Origin: Paenibacillus spongiae
GTDB lineage: Bacteria; Bacillota; Bacilli; Paenibacillales; Paenibacillaceae
DNA: 64,000 nt
Direction: 5' to 3'
NCBI RefSeq assembly: GCF_024734895.1
Contig: NZ_CP091430.1
Location: 5,350,501-5,414,500, forward strand
Positions within the stretch are counted from its first letter, which is position 1. The number at the start of each line of letters is the position of its first letter. A program made the position numbers and the translations under genes. Below are positions 50,926 to 59,811 of this stretch, piece by piece. Under the pieces are notes generated by a model. It was not told where the DNA came from. It saw only the letters and a list, made by a program, of their open reading frames with translations, and ran no database searches.

Positions 50926-51044
50926 GCGGATACCATCTCCCTGATCTGAAATGAACTGCGGCCAAAAAAAGCCCCACCTGATGATAGTACCCCATTTGTT
51001 CCATGGGAATACAATCACCCGGTGAGACTATCGCCAGCGGCAGC

Positions 51045-51776
51045 TTATTGACCGCCCGTTTCCTGAAAATATTGCTTCAAACCTTCCACGATCGCCTGAG
51101 CCACACGGCTCCGCGAAGCAGGATCGAGCATCTTCGCTTCTTCCTCCTTGTTGGTGAGGAAACCGACCTCCATCAGAATAGCCGGCTTCTCGCTTTGCGT
51201 CAGTACACGCCAAGCCTCCTTCTTCACGCCCCGGTCTGTAAAACCTGTCGCCTCCACAAGCTCCTTGTGAATCGTATTCGCGAGCAGCCGGCTGTTATCC
51301 GAATAATAATAGGATTCCGTGCCGGTTATGCTCGAATCCGTGTACGTATTGCCGTGAATCGAGAGGAATGCGTCCGCATCGAGATCGTTGCCATATTTCG
51401 CCCGATCGTCCAGTTCCATGAACGTATCCCCGTCACGCGTCATATACGGTTCGAACATCGGTTCCTGCTGGAGCAGCTCATAGACCTCTTGAGACAGGGC
51501 AAGCGTATATTCCTTCTCTTCTTTCCCGCTCACGCCGCCCGCTCCCGGATCATTGCCTCCGTGTCCCGGATCGATCACGATCTTGTAGGCGTTATTCGGT
51601 TTGCTGTCGGCAGCAGTCTTGGCGACCGCCGCCGCAGTATCATTCCCGGACCGCTTGGACTCCTGCGCCGGCTGCATCGCTTGCGATTGATTATATTTCA
51701 TCAAGGCTCCCCCTACTAATAGAAGGGCACCCAGCATGAAGATAACAGCTCGTAGGGAACCTCTATTTCTTCTCAT
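51045..51776 (-). CDS. N-acetylmuramoyl-L-alanine amidase (Amidase_3, CwlD-like)
   Basis: 243 residues from ATG at 51776 with AAGGAG upstream. A signal-anchor helix (LRAVIFMLGALLLVGGALM), a low-complexity linker, then Amidase_3 with zinc ligands in IDPGHGG, KEYTLALSQEV and FLSIHGNTY and the catalytic Glu in ILMEVGFLTN. It cleaves the amide between muramic acid and the peptide outside the membrane. The start lies 14 bases inside the CapA-like gene. Last gene of the VanY-CapA-amidase operon. Confidence 0.92.
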   Translation of the reverse strand: MRRNRGSLRAVIFMLGALLLVGGALMKYNQSQAMQPAQESKRSGNDTAAAVAKTAADSKPNNAYKIVIDPGHGGNDPGAGGVSGKEEKEYTLALSQEVYELLQQEPMFEPYMTRDGDTFMELDDRAKYGNDLDADAFLSIHGNTYTDSSITGTESYYYSDNSRLLANTIHKELVEATGFTDRGVKKEAWRVLTQSEKPAILMEVGFLTNKEEEAKMLDPASRSRVAQAIVEGLKQYFQETGGQ

Positions 51777-53070
51777 CATAAACTCCTTCCGATCCGGTGG
51801 ACGAGCTCCGCTCGGGTTCAATGCCTGCGGCGGTTTTATATGCCGGCGGAACCTCTTCCAGCTGCATGATCGTATCTTTATAGGAACGCTGCATCCGCGC
51901 TTTGAATTCATTCGAGATGTGCTTGCTGTCCATGTAATTCAGGATAGGAAGAATTTGATACGTGTACGCCTGCTTCCCGTCCTCCATATCTCTGTATACC
52001 CAGGTCGGCACATAATCGATATTAATGATCCTCGTCTGATTCGTCGTTTTGTTCTTCTGGATGTCGAACAGGACAATGACGCCATCCTCGGTATACGCAT
52101 TGTTCAACGTTTCATAGCGCTGATTGGAAATAAAATTGCCCATGGAATAGATGACAAACGCATTATTGCTTCTGCCGCCGAGCTGTTCGGATCGCTGAAT
52201 AACGTGAGGGTGGCTTCCCAAAATAATATCGACGCCCGCTTTCGCCAGCAGCTTGGCCAGCTGCTCCTGCTTCTTGGACGGCGTGCGCTCGTATTCATTC
52301 CCCCAATGCAGGAAGGCAATGATGACGTCCGCCCCCTGATCCTTCGCGTATTGAATATCTTCCTTCATCTTAAGTTCATCCGCCATATTGATCATCGTGT
52401 CCAGCTCCTCGGGCGTGAGGGAGCCCTCCAGCCCGTTGGCGCTCTCCGTATAGGACATGAACGCGAGCTTAATGCCCTTCACGTTCTTCATCAGCACCCT
52501 CGTATCGGGCCGCTTCTCATACGTGCCGACGGTATCCAGTCCGCGCTGCCGGATCATCTGCACCGTCCGGATCAAGCCCGCCCTTCCCGTATCCAGACTG
52601 TGGTTATTGGCGGTTGACAGGATATCGAAGCCCGCATATTTGATGGCGTCGAGCACCTCGTCGGGCGAGTTGAAGCGGGGGTATCCGCTGTACTTCTGCG
52701 TATCCGGGCCGGCGGTCGTCGTTTCGAAATTCGCAATCGCCAGATCGGCAGCGCTAATGATCGGCTTCACGGCATCGAACACCGAATTGAAACGATAGGT
52801 ATTCGTCTTGGCATCGTATCCGCTCGCCAGCTGGGCATTATGGAACATAATGTCGCCTGCGGCCGCGAGCTTGATGTCGATATAGGATTCGCGATCCATG
52901 ACAGGCGGAAGATGTCCGGGCTTGATGACGCCGCCCGTGGACGTTCCAGCTTTCTCTTGATTGGGCAAGATAACGAATACAACCGCCGCAATTCCGACAG
53001 CGGCAGCAAGAACAGACGCAAGTAGAACCGCGGCAGCCGATCTTCTATTCACCCGGCCGGCCCGCTTCAT
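51763..53070 (-). CDS. CapA family protein (poly-gamma-glutamate / metallophosphoesterase type)
   Basis: 435 residues from ATG at 53070 (AGGGG seven bases upstream; start overlaps the VanY-like stop as ATGA). One N-terminal anchor (AAAVLLASVLAAAVGIAAVV FVIL). The CapA domain shows KLAAAGDIMFH, AIANFETTT, ILSTANNHSLDTGRAGL, AFLHWGNEYE and ILGSHPHVIQ, a calcineurin-like metal site. No capBC genes are adjacent, so a capsule is not implied; a cell-surface role with the two wall hydrolases is more likely. Confidence 0.9.
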   Translation of the reverse strand: MKRAGRVNRRSAAAVLLASVLAAAVGIAAVVFVILPNQEKAGTSTGGVIKPGHLPPVMDRESYIDIKLAAAGDIMFHNAQLASGYDAKTNTYRFNSVFDAVKPIISAADLAIANFETTTAGPDTQKYSGYPRFNSPDEVLDAIKYAGFDILSTANNHSLDTGRAGLIRTVQMIRQRGLDTVGTYEKRPDTRVLMKNVKGIKLAFMSYTESANGLEGSLTPEELDTMINMADELKMKEDIQYAKDQGADVIIAFLHWGNEYERTPSKKQEQLAKLLAKAGVDIILGSHPHVIQRSEQLGGRSNNAFVIYSMGNFISNQRYETLNNAYTEDGVIVLFDIQKNKTTNQTRIINIDYVPTWVYRDMEDGKQAYTYQILPILNYMDSKHISNEFKARMQRSYKDTIMQLEEVPPAYKTAAGIEPERSSSTGSEGVYDEKK

Positions 53071-53831
53071 GATGCGTCCCCTGCATTCCGGTATTCTTCC
53101 AAAGTCAATCCGCTCTCGTATACCTTCGCCGCCATATCGGCACCCAAGTACCGAAGGTGCCATGGCTCGTACATGTAGCCCGTTATCTCTTCTTTATCCT
53201 TGGGATACCTGATAATGAATCCGAAGTTGTGGGCGTTGCCGCTCACCCATCTGCCTTCCGGCGTCTCCCCGAAATTCTCCGATAACTGCAAATCTACGCT
53301 GTCGCTCGTAATGTCCATGGCCAGACCCGTCTGATGCTCGCTTTGCCCCGCTCTCGCGCTGAATCGGCTTGCAGCCGTTTCTCCCTCCCGGGCAGCGTAA
53401 CGGTCGAACAGCGCTTCTTGCGTTTTATAGGATCTATAGCCCGAACGGGCATAGAGCTTATAACCGGCTTCTCCGGCCTTGCCGAACATCAGCTTGAGCG
53501 CCTCGGCAGCCTCTTCTCTGAGCTGATTGACCTCCGGGTTTCGAAGAACGGTCGGCACCTCGACATCGACCAGATCAGTGGGGGCATAATCCTCGGCCAG
53601 CTCATACCGTTTATTCACGAATACCTGGATCGAGGCATCGCCGGCGCTTCCTTCCCCTTCACCCGTCGGAACGGCCTTCGTCTTCGCGGGATTCGGTTTG
53701 TTCCGGTCTTGCGCAGATCCATTCTGCTGCCCTTCATGATCCGCGGGCTTGTCCGCCGAACCGCCGCAGGCTGTCGTTCCGACGGTTAAAGCCGCCAGAC
53801 CGACGATCAGCATCCTTCTGGTTTTATCCAT
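53067..53831 (-). CDS. D-alanyl-D-alanine carboxypeptidase, VanY/M15B family lipoprotein
   Basis: 254 residues; AAGGAG precedes the ATG. A signal sequence with possible lipobox (LTVGTTAC, Cys22), a charged linker, and the peptidase domain with YARSGYRSYKTQEALFDRYA, zinc motif SEHQTGLAMD and EPWHLRYLG. It trims the terminal D-Ala of peptidoglycan stem peptides outside the cell. First gene of the operon; preceded by a promoter with three phased direct repeats. Confidence 0.93.
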   Translation of the reverse strand: MDKTRRMLIVGLAALTVGTTACGGSADKPADHEGQQNGSAQDRNKPNPAKTKAVPTGEGEGSAGDASIQVFVNKRYELAEDYAPTDLVDVEVPTVLRNPEVNQLREEAAEALKLMFGKAGEAGYKLYARSGYRSYKTQEALFDRYAAREGETAASRFSARAGQSEHQTGLAMDITSDSVDLQLSENFGETPEGRWVSGNAHNFGFIIRYPKDKEEITGYMYEPWHLRYLGADMAAKVYESGLTLEEYRNAGDAS

Positions 53832-53889
53832 CTATTGCCGCTCCTTATCCTGTGTCGTAAACCTACGAATCCCAGTTTAATACCGGCAC

Positions 53890-53927
53890 ATATAAGAAGT
53901 TAGATGGAGTTGTAATGGAGTTGTAAA
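53890..53927 (-). promoter_or_regulatory. promoter of the VanY-CapA-amidase operon with three 11-bp-phased repeats
   Basis: Minus strand hexamers TTTACA (53922-53927), ATTACA (53911-53916) and ATCTAA (53900-53905) are spaced exactly 11 bases, followed after four bases by a -10-like TTATAT (53890-53895). Direct repeats of this phase in the -35 region are the binding pattern of PhoP/OmpR-family regulators; the first matches the Bacillus PhoP word TT(A/T/C)ACA. The adjacent OmpR-type regulator is the natural candidate. Confidence 0.65.
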
Positions 53928-53930
53928 AGA

Positions 53931-54701
53931 TTAATCCACTATGCGGTACGCATACTTGTTCACGATATCTTGCAGCGCCGTCATGATGTCCTTATAGAAA
54001 CCGGTAACTTTCCGCGTTTCCAAATCGATTAACAGGCTTAAGACGATATCATCGGTTCCTTTGGCCTTATAACGCAATTCCGTCTTTTCCCCGATCATGT
54101 AAAGCGAGGTATCGTCCAGCTCCAGACCGTCCGGCTCATAGCCGTCCATATTCGCGATAAACGGTTCCGCAATGATAGCCAGCTCGTCAAGTCGAAGCGC
54201 CCGCGATCCCTTATCCTTGACTGCCGTTTTGACGAAATCGACTTTGGAAATCCCGATGACGTCGCCGTCCGCCGCATTCATGACGACATTATAGAGATCC
54301 GTGGCATTATATTTGTTCATGACCGATAGAATATAGATTCCTTTGGATACTTTGGCGAGCTGCGTTTTGTATTCGACGAGAAAGCTTTGATCGGTTTTGT
54401 ACTGTCTCCCGTCACGGGCCAGCAGTTGTTTGATCTGGGCCTGATCCATGGCGAATCCTTCGAACTGGACATCCTCCAGAGACAAATTATGCCCGTAATG
54501 GCTGTTGACCGCGCTGACGCTTAACGATCGTAACGTGTCTTCCGACAGCACCCCGTTATACTCCACTTCGGCCGGCTGCGCTTCCTGATTTATTTTTTTC
54601 ACCATAACCGTGTCCTTGGCTATACTCGTGTAAAAGCTGCTGCAGCCGGTCAAAAGAAGACAAGCCGCCATCATAATGCCGCCTATCCGTAAGATTGCCA
54701 T
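53931..54701 (-). CDS. lipoprotein of unknown function linked to a two-component system
   Basis: 256 residues from ATG at 54701 (GGGAGG seven bases upstream). Signal peptide with clear lipobox LLLTGC (Cys20), so it should be anchored outside the membrane. The rest is soluble, mixed alpha/beta, without a family I recognise. It overlaps the end of the histidine kinase gene by 19 bases, so it is translated with the sensor. Possible roles are an accessory sensor or modulator of the kinase. Confidence 0.85.
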   Translation of the reverse strand: MAILRIGGIMMAACLLLTGCSSFYTSIAKDTVMVKKINQEAQPAEVEYNGVLSEDTLRSLSVSAVNSHYGHNLSLEDVQFEGFAMDQAQIKQLLARDGRQYKTDQSFLVEYKTQLAKVSKGIYILSVMNKYNATDLYNVVMNAADGDVIGISKVDFVKTAVKDKGSRALRLDELAIIAEPFIANMDGYEPDGLELDDTSLYMIGEKTELRYKAKGTDDIVLSLLIDLETRKVTGFYKDIMTALQDIVNKYAYRIVD

Positions 54702-56137
54702 TCGCCCACCTCCCGCTGAACAACCGCCTCTGTGAACACAACCGTCATGGCCGTCCCTAACCCGGCTTCGCTTTCCACTTCGATGGCGGCGTGATGAATG
54801 CCGGCTATGCTTTGACAGATCGACAAGCCCAGCCCCGCTCCATTGCTGCTCCTTGTTCTGGCTTTGTCGGCCATATAGAAAGGCTCGAAGATTTTGTCCA
54901 GATGCTCCTTCGGAATGCCGGTTCCCTGATCGATCACTTCCAAGCGGCATGTTCCTTCATGCACATAGGTTCGAATCGTAATGCTTCCATGGCTGGGGGA
55001 GGCCTTTACTGCATTGTCCACCAGATTAAATATAAGGATCTTAACGAGATCCCTCTCGAGCATCAGATAGCAATCCTCGCATTCCAGGCGAATCTGAATC
55101 TGCTTCTCTCTGGCTTTCATGGCCAGCGATGGCTCGATTTCGAGAATGATGCCGGTTAGATTCTCGCGTTTCATAACGAATTGATCCTCATGGAGGACAA
55201 TTAAATCCATGAGCTTGGCTGATAGAGCTTCCAGTCGCTTGCCCTCGCTGTAGATGACGTTCAGCCCGTCCAGGAACGTATCTCCATCGTACTTGGTCAC
55301 CCGCAAATAATTTGCATAGCCGATGATCGAGGTCAGAGGCGTCTTGAGCTCATGCGTAATGTTATTGATAAAGCGCTGCTTCTCGCTGTTGTTGCGCTCC
55401 AAGATGTTGATCTTGTCCTCCACCACCGCGGCCATCTCGTTAAAATTAGCCGCCAGCACACCGATCTCGTCCTTCGATTTCAGCTGCACCCGTTCCGAGA
55501 AATTCCCCTTCGCAATCACTTTCGCCGTTTTCACCATCTGATCGATCGGCTTCGTCAGCCCCTTGCTAATAAAAAACATGACGATCATAAAAAACAGGCA
55601 AGCGCCCAAGTCCACCTTCGCGAAGAAACGGTATTGCTCCGTCCGTTCCGCATAGACCGGCGTCACATCCTTGATGTACGTAAAAATATATGGATTACGG
55701 TTAATATCCGTTAGATTCGTCGTAAACAGCAGCGTCCGGCTTCCGATATCGCGCAGGATATATTTGATTTCGCCCGCTTGAAGATCAACCAGCTCCTTGC
55801 GTTCGGATGGCATGGCAAAATCCGTATTGCTGTAGACGGTTTTCTTCTTGGCGTTCATGATCTCCAGATAAATGCTGGAATCCCGATTCTTATCGACGAA
55901 CTCCTTGGCGATATTCGTCAGCACCGTCTTCTCATAATCGATGGAATCGTATATACGCAGGATCGGAATGATGGCGTTAACGCTCGAATTCACACTCATG
56001 TTGGCGCTCAGCGTATGATTGATTTCCTGCTGGAGCATCTTGCTGTGATTGCGTTCGATAACCATAATGGAGGCGGCATTAAAAATAAGGACGAAGGAAA
56101 GGATGGAGAACAGATAAATCTTCTGCCAGAATTTCAT
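54683..56137 (-). CDS. sensor histidine kinase
   Basis: 484 residues. Membrane helices at about 8-27 and 172-191 flank an extracytoplasmic domain; HAMP at about 192-245; H-box NNITHELKTPLTSIIGYANY with His262; ATPase motifs LVDNAVKA, VIDQGTGIP, IFEPFYMADK and GAGLGLSI. It lies three bases after the response regulator and overlaps the lipoprotein gene. The signal is unknown; the neighbouring wall-enzyme operon suggests an envelope cue. Confidence 0.94.
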   Translation of the reverse strand: MKFWQKIYLFSILSFVLIFNAASIMVIERNHSKMLQQEINHTLSANMSVNSSVNAIIPILRIYDSIDYEKTVLTNIAKEFVDKNRDSSIYLEIMNAKKKTVYSNTDFAMPSERKELVDLQAGEIKYILRDIGSRTLLFTTNLTDINRNPYIFTYIKDVTPVYAERTEQYRFFAKVDLGACLFFMIVMFFISKGLTKPIDQMVKTAKVIAKGNFSERVQLKSKDEIGVLAANFNEMAAVVEDKINILERNNSEKQRFINNITHELKTPLTSIIGYANYLRVTKYDGDTFLDGLNVIYSEGKRLEALSAKLMDLIVLHEDQFVMKRENLTGIILEIEPSLAMKAREKQIQIRLECEDCYLMLERDLVKILIFNLVDNAVKASPSHGSITIRTYVHEGTCRLEVIDQGTGIPKEHLDKIFEPFYMADKARTRSSNGAGLGLSICQSIAGIHHAAIEVESEAGLGTAMTVVFTEAVVQREVGEWQSYG

Positions 56138-56140
56138 CGG

Positions 56141-56803
56141 CTACTCCTCCAGCCTATAACCGATCTTATAGATGGTCTTGATCGAATCCTGCAGCTGAAG
56201 TTTCTTCCTTAACGATTTGATGTGCATGTCGACGGTTCTCGTTTCCCCGTAATAATCGCCGCCCCATACCTTGTCCAGAAATTGCTCCCGGGTGAGCGCG
56301 ATATTCTTGTTCTTCAGCAGGACGACCAGCAGCTCATACTCCTTGGGCGTCAGCTCGACGGGAATCTCGTTAACCGTGACCTCTCTCTTGTCCAGGCGGA
56401 CGGTTACCGCTTTGAAGGCTATGATCGTCTCCTCCTTGCCGTACCTTCTGAGCACGGTTTCGATCCGCGCCAGAAGCTCAATGGCTTCGAAGGGCTTCAC
56501 CATATAATCGTCCGCCCCCAGCCTGAGCCCGTTCACTTTATCGAACACCGAGTTCTTCGCTGTCAAGAAGATGACCGGTATACCGGTGGAACGTATTCGC
56601 TCCATAAGCGCAAATCCGTCCAGCCTCGGAATCATGACATCGAGCAAGATCAAATCGAAATTCCCGTTCTTAATGGCGTCAAGCGCCTCAAGCCCGTCGT
56701 ACGCTTCCGTCGTTTCATAGTTCACGATCGTCAGATTCATTTTTATAATTTTCGAAATATTGATGTCGTCTTCGACGATTAATATTTTCTTCTTCCCGTC
56801 CAT
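56141..56803 (-). CDS. OmpR/PhoB-type response regulator
   Basis: 220 residues from ATG at 56803 (AAAGGTG six bases upstream). Receiver domain with acidic pocket KILIVEDD, phosphorylated Asp55 in LILLDVMIPRLDG, Thr in FLTAKNS and Lys in MVKPF; C-terminal winged helix with ELTPKEYELLVVLLKNKNIA and ETRTVDMHIKSLRKKL. First gene of the regulator-kinase-lipoprotein operon. Such proteins bind paired direct repeats with an 11-bp period, as found upstream of the vanY-like gene. Confidence 0.95.
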   Translation of the reverse strand: MDGKKKILIVEDDINISKIIKMNLTIVNYETTEAYDGLEALDAIKNGNFDLILLDVMIPRLDGFALMERIRSTGIPVIFLTAKNSVFDKVNGLRLGADDYMVKPFEAIELLARIETVLRRYGKEETIIAFKAVTVRLDKREVTVNEIPVELTPKEYELLVVLLKNKNIALTREQFLDKVWGGDYYGETRTVDMHIKSLRKKLQLQDSIKTIYKIGYRLEE

Positions 56804-57025
56804 CCGCTTCACCTTTCTCGCAATCCGCCAACCTGCCAATTTTATTTTAACCTTAATGCCAAGGTCCTGACAGGAGCAATATTTGTCACGATCCCAATGC
56901 CCTTTTTGCAGAGCAAACCCAAGCTTGAACACGGCTGCTGCGCAGGCGGAGTGTTCCGCCCCCGCACCCGGAATTCACATCCCTATAACGATGCGGGCGA
57001 AGGAAAGGATTAGATTCAAACGGCG

Positions 57026-58279
57026 TTATCGCGGAGCTTGCGCCTGTTCCTTCATAAGCGCAAGCAGCGTATATTGGAGCGCTGCCGATCCGACCAGGAC
57101 CACCGGCAGCCAATAGGACTGCAGATCTTGCGAGAGTATAATGAGCGATGCAATGGAAATCACGCGCCCTGTGTTCAAGAACACCTCTCTCATGGCCACC
57201 GACTCTTCCCGCAGCTGCCCCTTGAGCGGAAGCGTCCCCATCAGCCGGTAATAGTACGAGGTCAGCGTATTGATGGCAAGCGGGTTGCATATCGAGAATA
57301 AGATCATGAAAATCAGGACCGACCACAATTGAACTTCTATAAGGAGGAAGGACGCGCCGAGCAAGGTTCCGGTCGACGAGGCCAGCATATATTTTCTCAC
57401 GTTCTCCTGCCGGGCTTTGCGGGAGATGACATAGCCGGTGGCGACCGTTAGCGCGGAGAAGAAGACGCCCAGATAGCCGACCCAATCTTCCCGGCCTACC
57501 GCCCCGTAGAGCAGGATGCCCGGCAGGAACAGCATGACGCCCTGAAACAAGCCCAGCACGAAAAAGGCGATCAGTCCTTTAAACCAACGCCTGTTCTTGC
57601 GCATGACGAGTCCCATTAAGTTGAGATGATATGCCCGATGATGGGTATCGACGGTACGGATCCGGAAGCTGACGACCGCCGCGATGAGGAACATCAAGAA
57701 CGCCAAGATGAAGATGAAGATATATCCCTGCAGCCCGCTGCTGCGCTGGATGACGTAGCCTGCCAGAGCCGGCCCGACCAGACCGGCGAAGTTAAAGACA
57801 ATCATATTGATGGCCAAATACCGGATGCGGTTCGTATCGGTCGAAACATCGTATTGCAGAACCAGGAAGCCGGACCAATACAAGCCGGATGAGAGTCCGT
57901 TGAAGATCGCGAACAGGACGTAATAATTCACGACCTTCTCCTGCATAATGACCACCATCAGATAGAATAACGCGATCAGCAGAATTCCGATCCTATAGGT
58001 GACCATCCGGTCCTTCCGCTTCGAGATCCATCCACCCAGCACGAATGTCCCCGGGACGGAGGCATAGAGAAGAATGTAATAGAGGCCGTTGACCGTCAAA
58101 TTTTGTGTCAGTCGCCACAAATACAGATTGAGGAACAGCGCTGACATGGAGGCGCCGAATTGAAAGCAGCCGTGAATAACGAGCGAGATCCGCGCTTCCT
58201 TTCCCAATCGAAGATCAGGCGATACCGAAGAGCTGGTTCTTCTTGCAAAAACGGATCTTAATCGTATGCCTGGCTGCAT
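57026..58279 (-). CDS. MFS transporter
   Basis: 417 residues from ATG at 58279 (AGGGGAGG eight bases upstream). About 11-12 membrane helices; the loop 2-3 region GGWISKRKDRMVTYRIG is a variant MFS signature. Helix pairs such as YYVLFAIFNGLSSGLYWSGF and FNFAGLVGPALAGYVIQ are recognisable. Substrate unknown. It is divergent from kapD, and the 222 bases between it and the response regulator gene hold no gene I can support. Confidence 0.87.
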   Translation of the reverse strand: MQPGIRLRSVFARRTSSSVSPDLRLGKEARISLVIHGCFQFGASMSALFLNLYLWRLTQNLTVNGLYYILLYASVPGTFVLGGWISKRKDRMVTYRIGILLIALFYLMVVIMQEKVVNYYVLFAIFNGLSSGLYWSGFLVLQYDVSTDTNRIRYLAINMIVFNFAGLVGPALAGYVIQRSSGLQGYIFIFILAFLMFLIAAVVSFRIRTVDTHHRAYHLNLMGLVMRKNRRWFKGLIAFFVLGLFQGVMLFLPGILLYGAVGREDWVGYLGVFFSALTVATGYVISRKARQENVRKYMLASSTGTLLGASFLLIEVQLWSVLIFMILFSICNPLAINTLTSYYYRLMGTLPLKGQLREESVAMREVFLNTGRVISIASLIILSQDLQSYWLPVVLVGSAALQYTLLALMKEQAQAPR

Positions 58280-58487
58280 CGAGATGGCCTCCCCTGAATT
58301 TACCAATCGCCGTATTGGCAACATTGTAACATAGGGGTAGGAAGCTTATTCGCCGCCCGAAGTTCATTTTGAACGAAAAAACCGCATTTGCGTGATTCTA
58401 CGGCTGATTGCCTTTGAAATCCGGCGTTTTTTGAAACGGCTTTCATTTGGATTCCCAACATTTCCACCTTTATGGATGCGTGAACAT

Positions 58488-58516
58488 TTTACATGATGCT
58501 CAAGCTATACTACAAT
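58488..58516 (+). promoter_or_regulatory. sigma-A promoter of kapD
   Basis: -35 TTTACA (58488-58493), 17-base spacer, -10 TACAAT (58511-58516), 31 bases before the start codon. Confidence 0.75.
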
Positions 58517-58546
58517 GAGAGGTAATTGTACGAGTGGAGGCTTTTC

Positions 58547-59296
58547 ATGACAGACTATATCATACTGGATATTGAATTCAACGGACGTAAATTTGCCAGC
58601 GATAAACCGATGGAGGTCATCGAGATCGGGGCTGTCCGATTGAATGCCGCGCTGGAGCAGGTCGATGAATTCTCGGCTTTGATCAAACCGGTCTATTTTG
58701 CTAAACTGAATGATTTTATTAAGAAAAAAACCGGAATTCCTCAAGAATCCATTGATAAAGCTTCAGGGTTCCGCAAGGTTATCGGCGATTTCGTCCGCTG
58801 GCTGGATCGAAGCGAATCCTTCTTGCTTGTCACATGGGGCGGCGAGGACTTGAAACGGATCATATACGACACGCGAATGCATCAATTGAACGACGCATAC
58901 TGGATGTCGGCCTCCTATTTCGATTTATTGAAGGGATTTCTGCGCTACAAAAAAATTACGAATGACGTCAGCGTCGAAGCGGCTCTGGCCGATCTGGAAA
59001 TCACGCCGGAGGGCTCCGCGCACCGGGCGCTCGACGATGCACGAATGACTTCTGAGGTCTTCAAAGCGATATTCGATCAGCTCGATTTCAACCTTAAGCA
59101 GCAATTCAAGGACGTTTACTCGAATGCGAAGGAGCGCCGGATGGTGAAGCAGGCGGTACGGGCTATGCGCGCGCAGAAGATCGTCCCGCAATGGGAGCTT
59201 GTCGTCACCCACTACCTCAAAGACAAATTGCCGCTGGACGATACGAGAAAAATGAACGAGCTTCAGCAATATTTCGCAGCGGAGATTACGAATTAG
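58547..59296 (+). CDS. kapD: DEDDh 3'-5' exonuclease, KapD-like
   Basis: 249 residues from ATG at 58547 (GGAGG six bases upstream). Exonuclease motifs: Asp and Glu in IILDIEFNG, EVIEIGAVRLN, WGGEDLKRIIYDTRM and the C-terminal HRALDDARMT with His and Asp. KapD was described in Bacillus as an inhibitor of the KinA route to sporulation. The protein carries a C-terminal extension of about 50 residues with many basic residues, longer than the Bacillus protein. Confidence 0.88.
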   Translation: MTDYIILDIEFNGRKFASDKPMEVIEIGAVRLNAALEQVDEFSALIKPVYFAKLNDFIKKKTGIPQESIDKASGFRKVIGDFVRWLDRSESFLLVTWGGEDLKRIIYDTRMHQLNDAYWMSASYFDLLKGFLRYKKITNDVSVEAALADLEITPEGSAHRALDDARMTSEVFKAIFDQLDFNLKQQFKDVYSNAKERRMVKQAVRAMRAQKIVPQWELVVTHYLKDKLPLDDTRKMNELQQYFAAEITN

Positions 59297-59320
59297 GCGT
59301 CTCTGCCTCTAAAAAAAGAT

Positions 59321-59366
59321 TGCCAACCTACCGGCCTTGCCTGCCGATGGGTTGGCATTCTTTTTT
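59321..59366 (+). terminator. Rho-independent terminator of kapD
   Basis: Stem TGCCAACC / GGTTGGCA with an inner CGGC/GCCG pair, followed by TTCTTTTTT. Confidence 0.93.
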
Positions 59367-59572
59367 CTGAGCATCTTTAGAACGGCTTGCTGTGCCAGAC
59401 GGGTACGGTAAAGCACAATGTCCTTAAAGGTCACATCTTCAAGCGATTCTTTATCGTTCCGTTCCCTCCATTGCTTTGAAATGTAAAGGTGCGTTCATAG
59501 CGATCATAGATACGGTACACAGGAAACGTTTCAATACTTCGCCATTGTTTATTCAACCTGTTGTCACAATCT

Positions 59573-59604
59573 TTGTGAAATAAATCACAGATTGTGGTTA
59601 TACT
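59573..59604 (+). promoter_or_regulatory. Rex-like operator and -10 of the cyd operon
   Basis: TTGTGAAATAAATCACAG (59573-59590) matches the Rex consensus TTGTGAA-N4-TTCACAA at all but two defined positions. A -10-like TATACT (59599-59604) follows, so the operator covers the -35 region. Overlapping inverted words TCACAA-TCT-TTGTGA (59564-59578) lie beside it. In Bacillus, Rex represses cyd genes at low NADH/NAD. Confidence 0.75.
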
Positions 59605-59657
59605 ATAGCTAATCGAAGGTGTTGACTTCCAAATGACATGCAGAAAGGGATGATTTC

Positions 59658-59768
59658 ATGGAGCAGCCGAAGGAGAGCCGAGGGAGTAAGCAGGAGAAGC
59701 GCCTCATTTACTTATGTATCGGCGTTGCCATTATTATGCTCATGTCCTTGTCACGTTATTTATTTTAA
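59658..59768 (+). CDS. 36-residue membrane microprotein upstream of cydA
   Basis: ATG with AAAGGGATG upstream; 36 codons. A charged N-terminal half (MEQPKESRGSKQEKR) is followed by one hydrophobic helix (LIYLCIGVAIIMLMSL). It lies after the cyd promoter and 43 bases before cydA, so it is cotranscribed. A single-helix protein here could be an assembly factor or a small oxidase subunit; I do not recognise a family. Confidence 0.65.
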   Translation: MEQPKESRGSKQEKRLIYLCIGVAIIMLMSLSRYLF

Positions 59769-59811
59769 TCGCGAATTACGATGATACTTTTTGATGCAGG
59801 AGGGGATTCGC

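Larger units (their letters stand above)
59297..59657. other. 361-base intergenic region between kapD and the cyd operon
   Basis: Contains the kapD terminator at 59321-59366 and the cyd control region at 59573-59604. No supported gene in the rest. Confidence 0.75.

Noticed and set aside
50926-51044. Manganese (yybP-ykoY) riboswitch before the TerC gene
   Set aside because: TerC genes often have one, but the conserved core was not found; only a small CCCAT/ATGGG hairpin is present.
51763-53070. Capsule (poly-gamma-glutamate) synthesis locus
   Set aside because: Only a CapA-like gene is present; capB, capC and capD are missing and the neighbours are wall hydrolases.
56945-56960. Terminator after the MFS gene at 57026
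   Set aside because: GGCGGA/TCCGCC forms a hairpin but no T-run follows on the minus strand.
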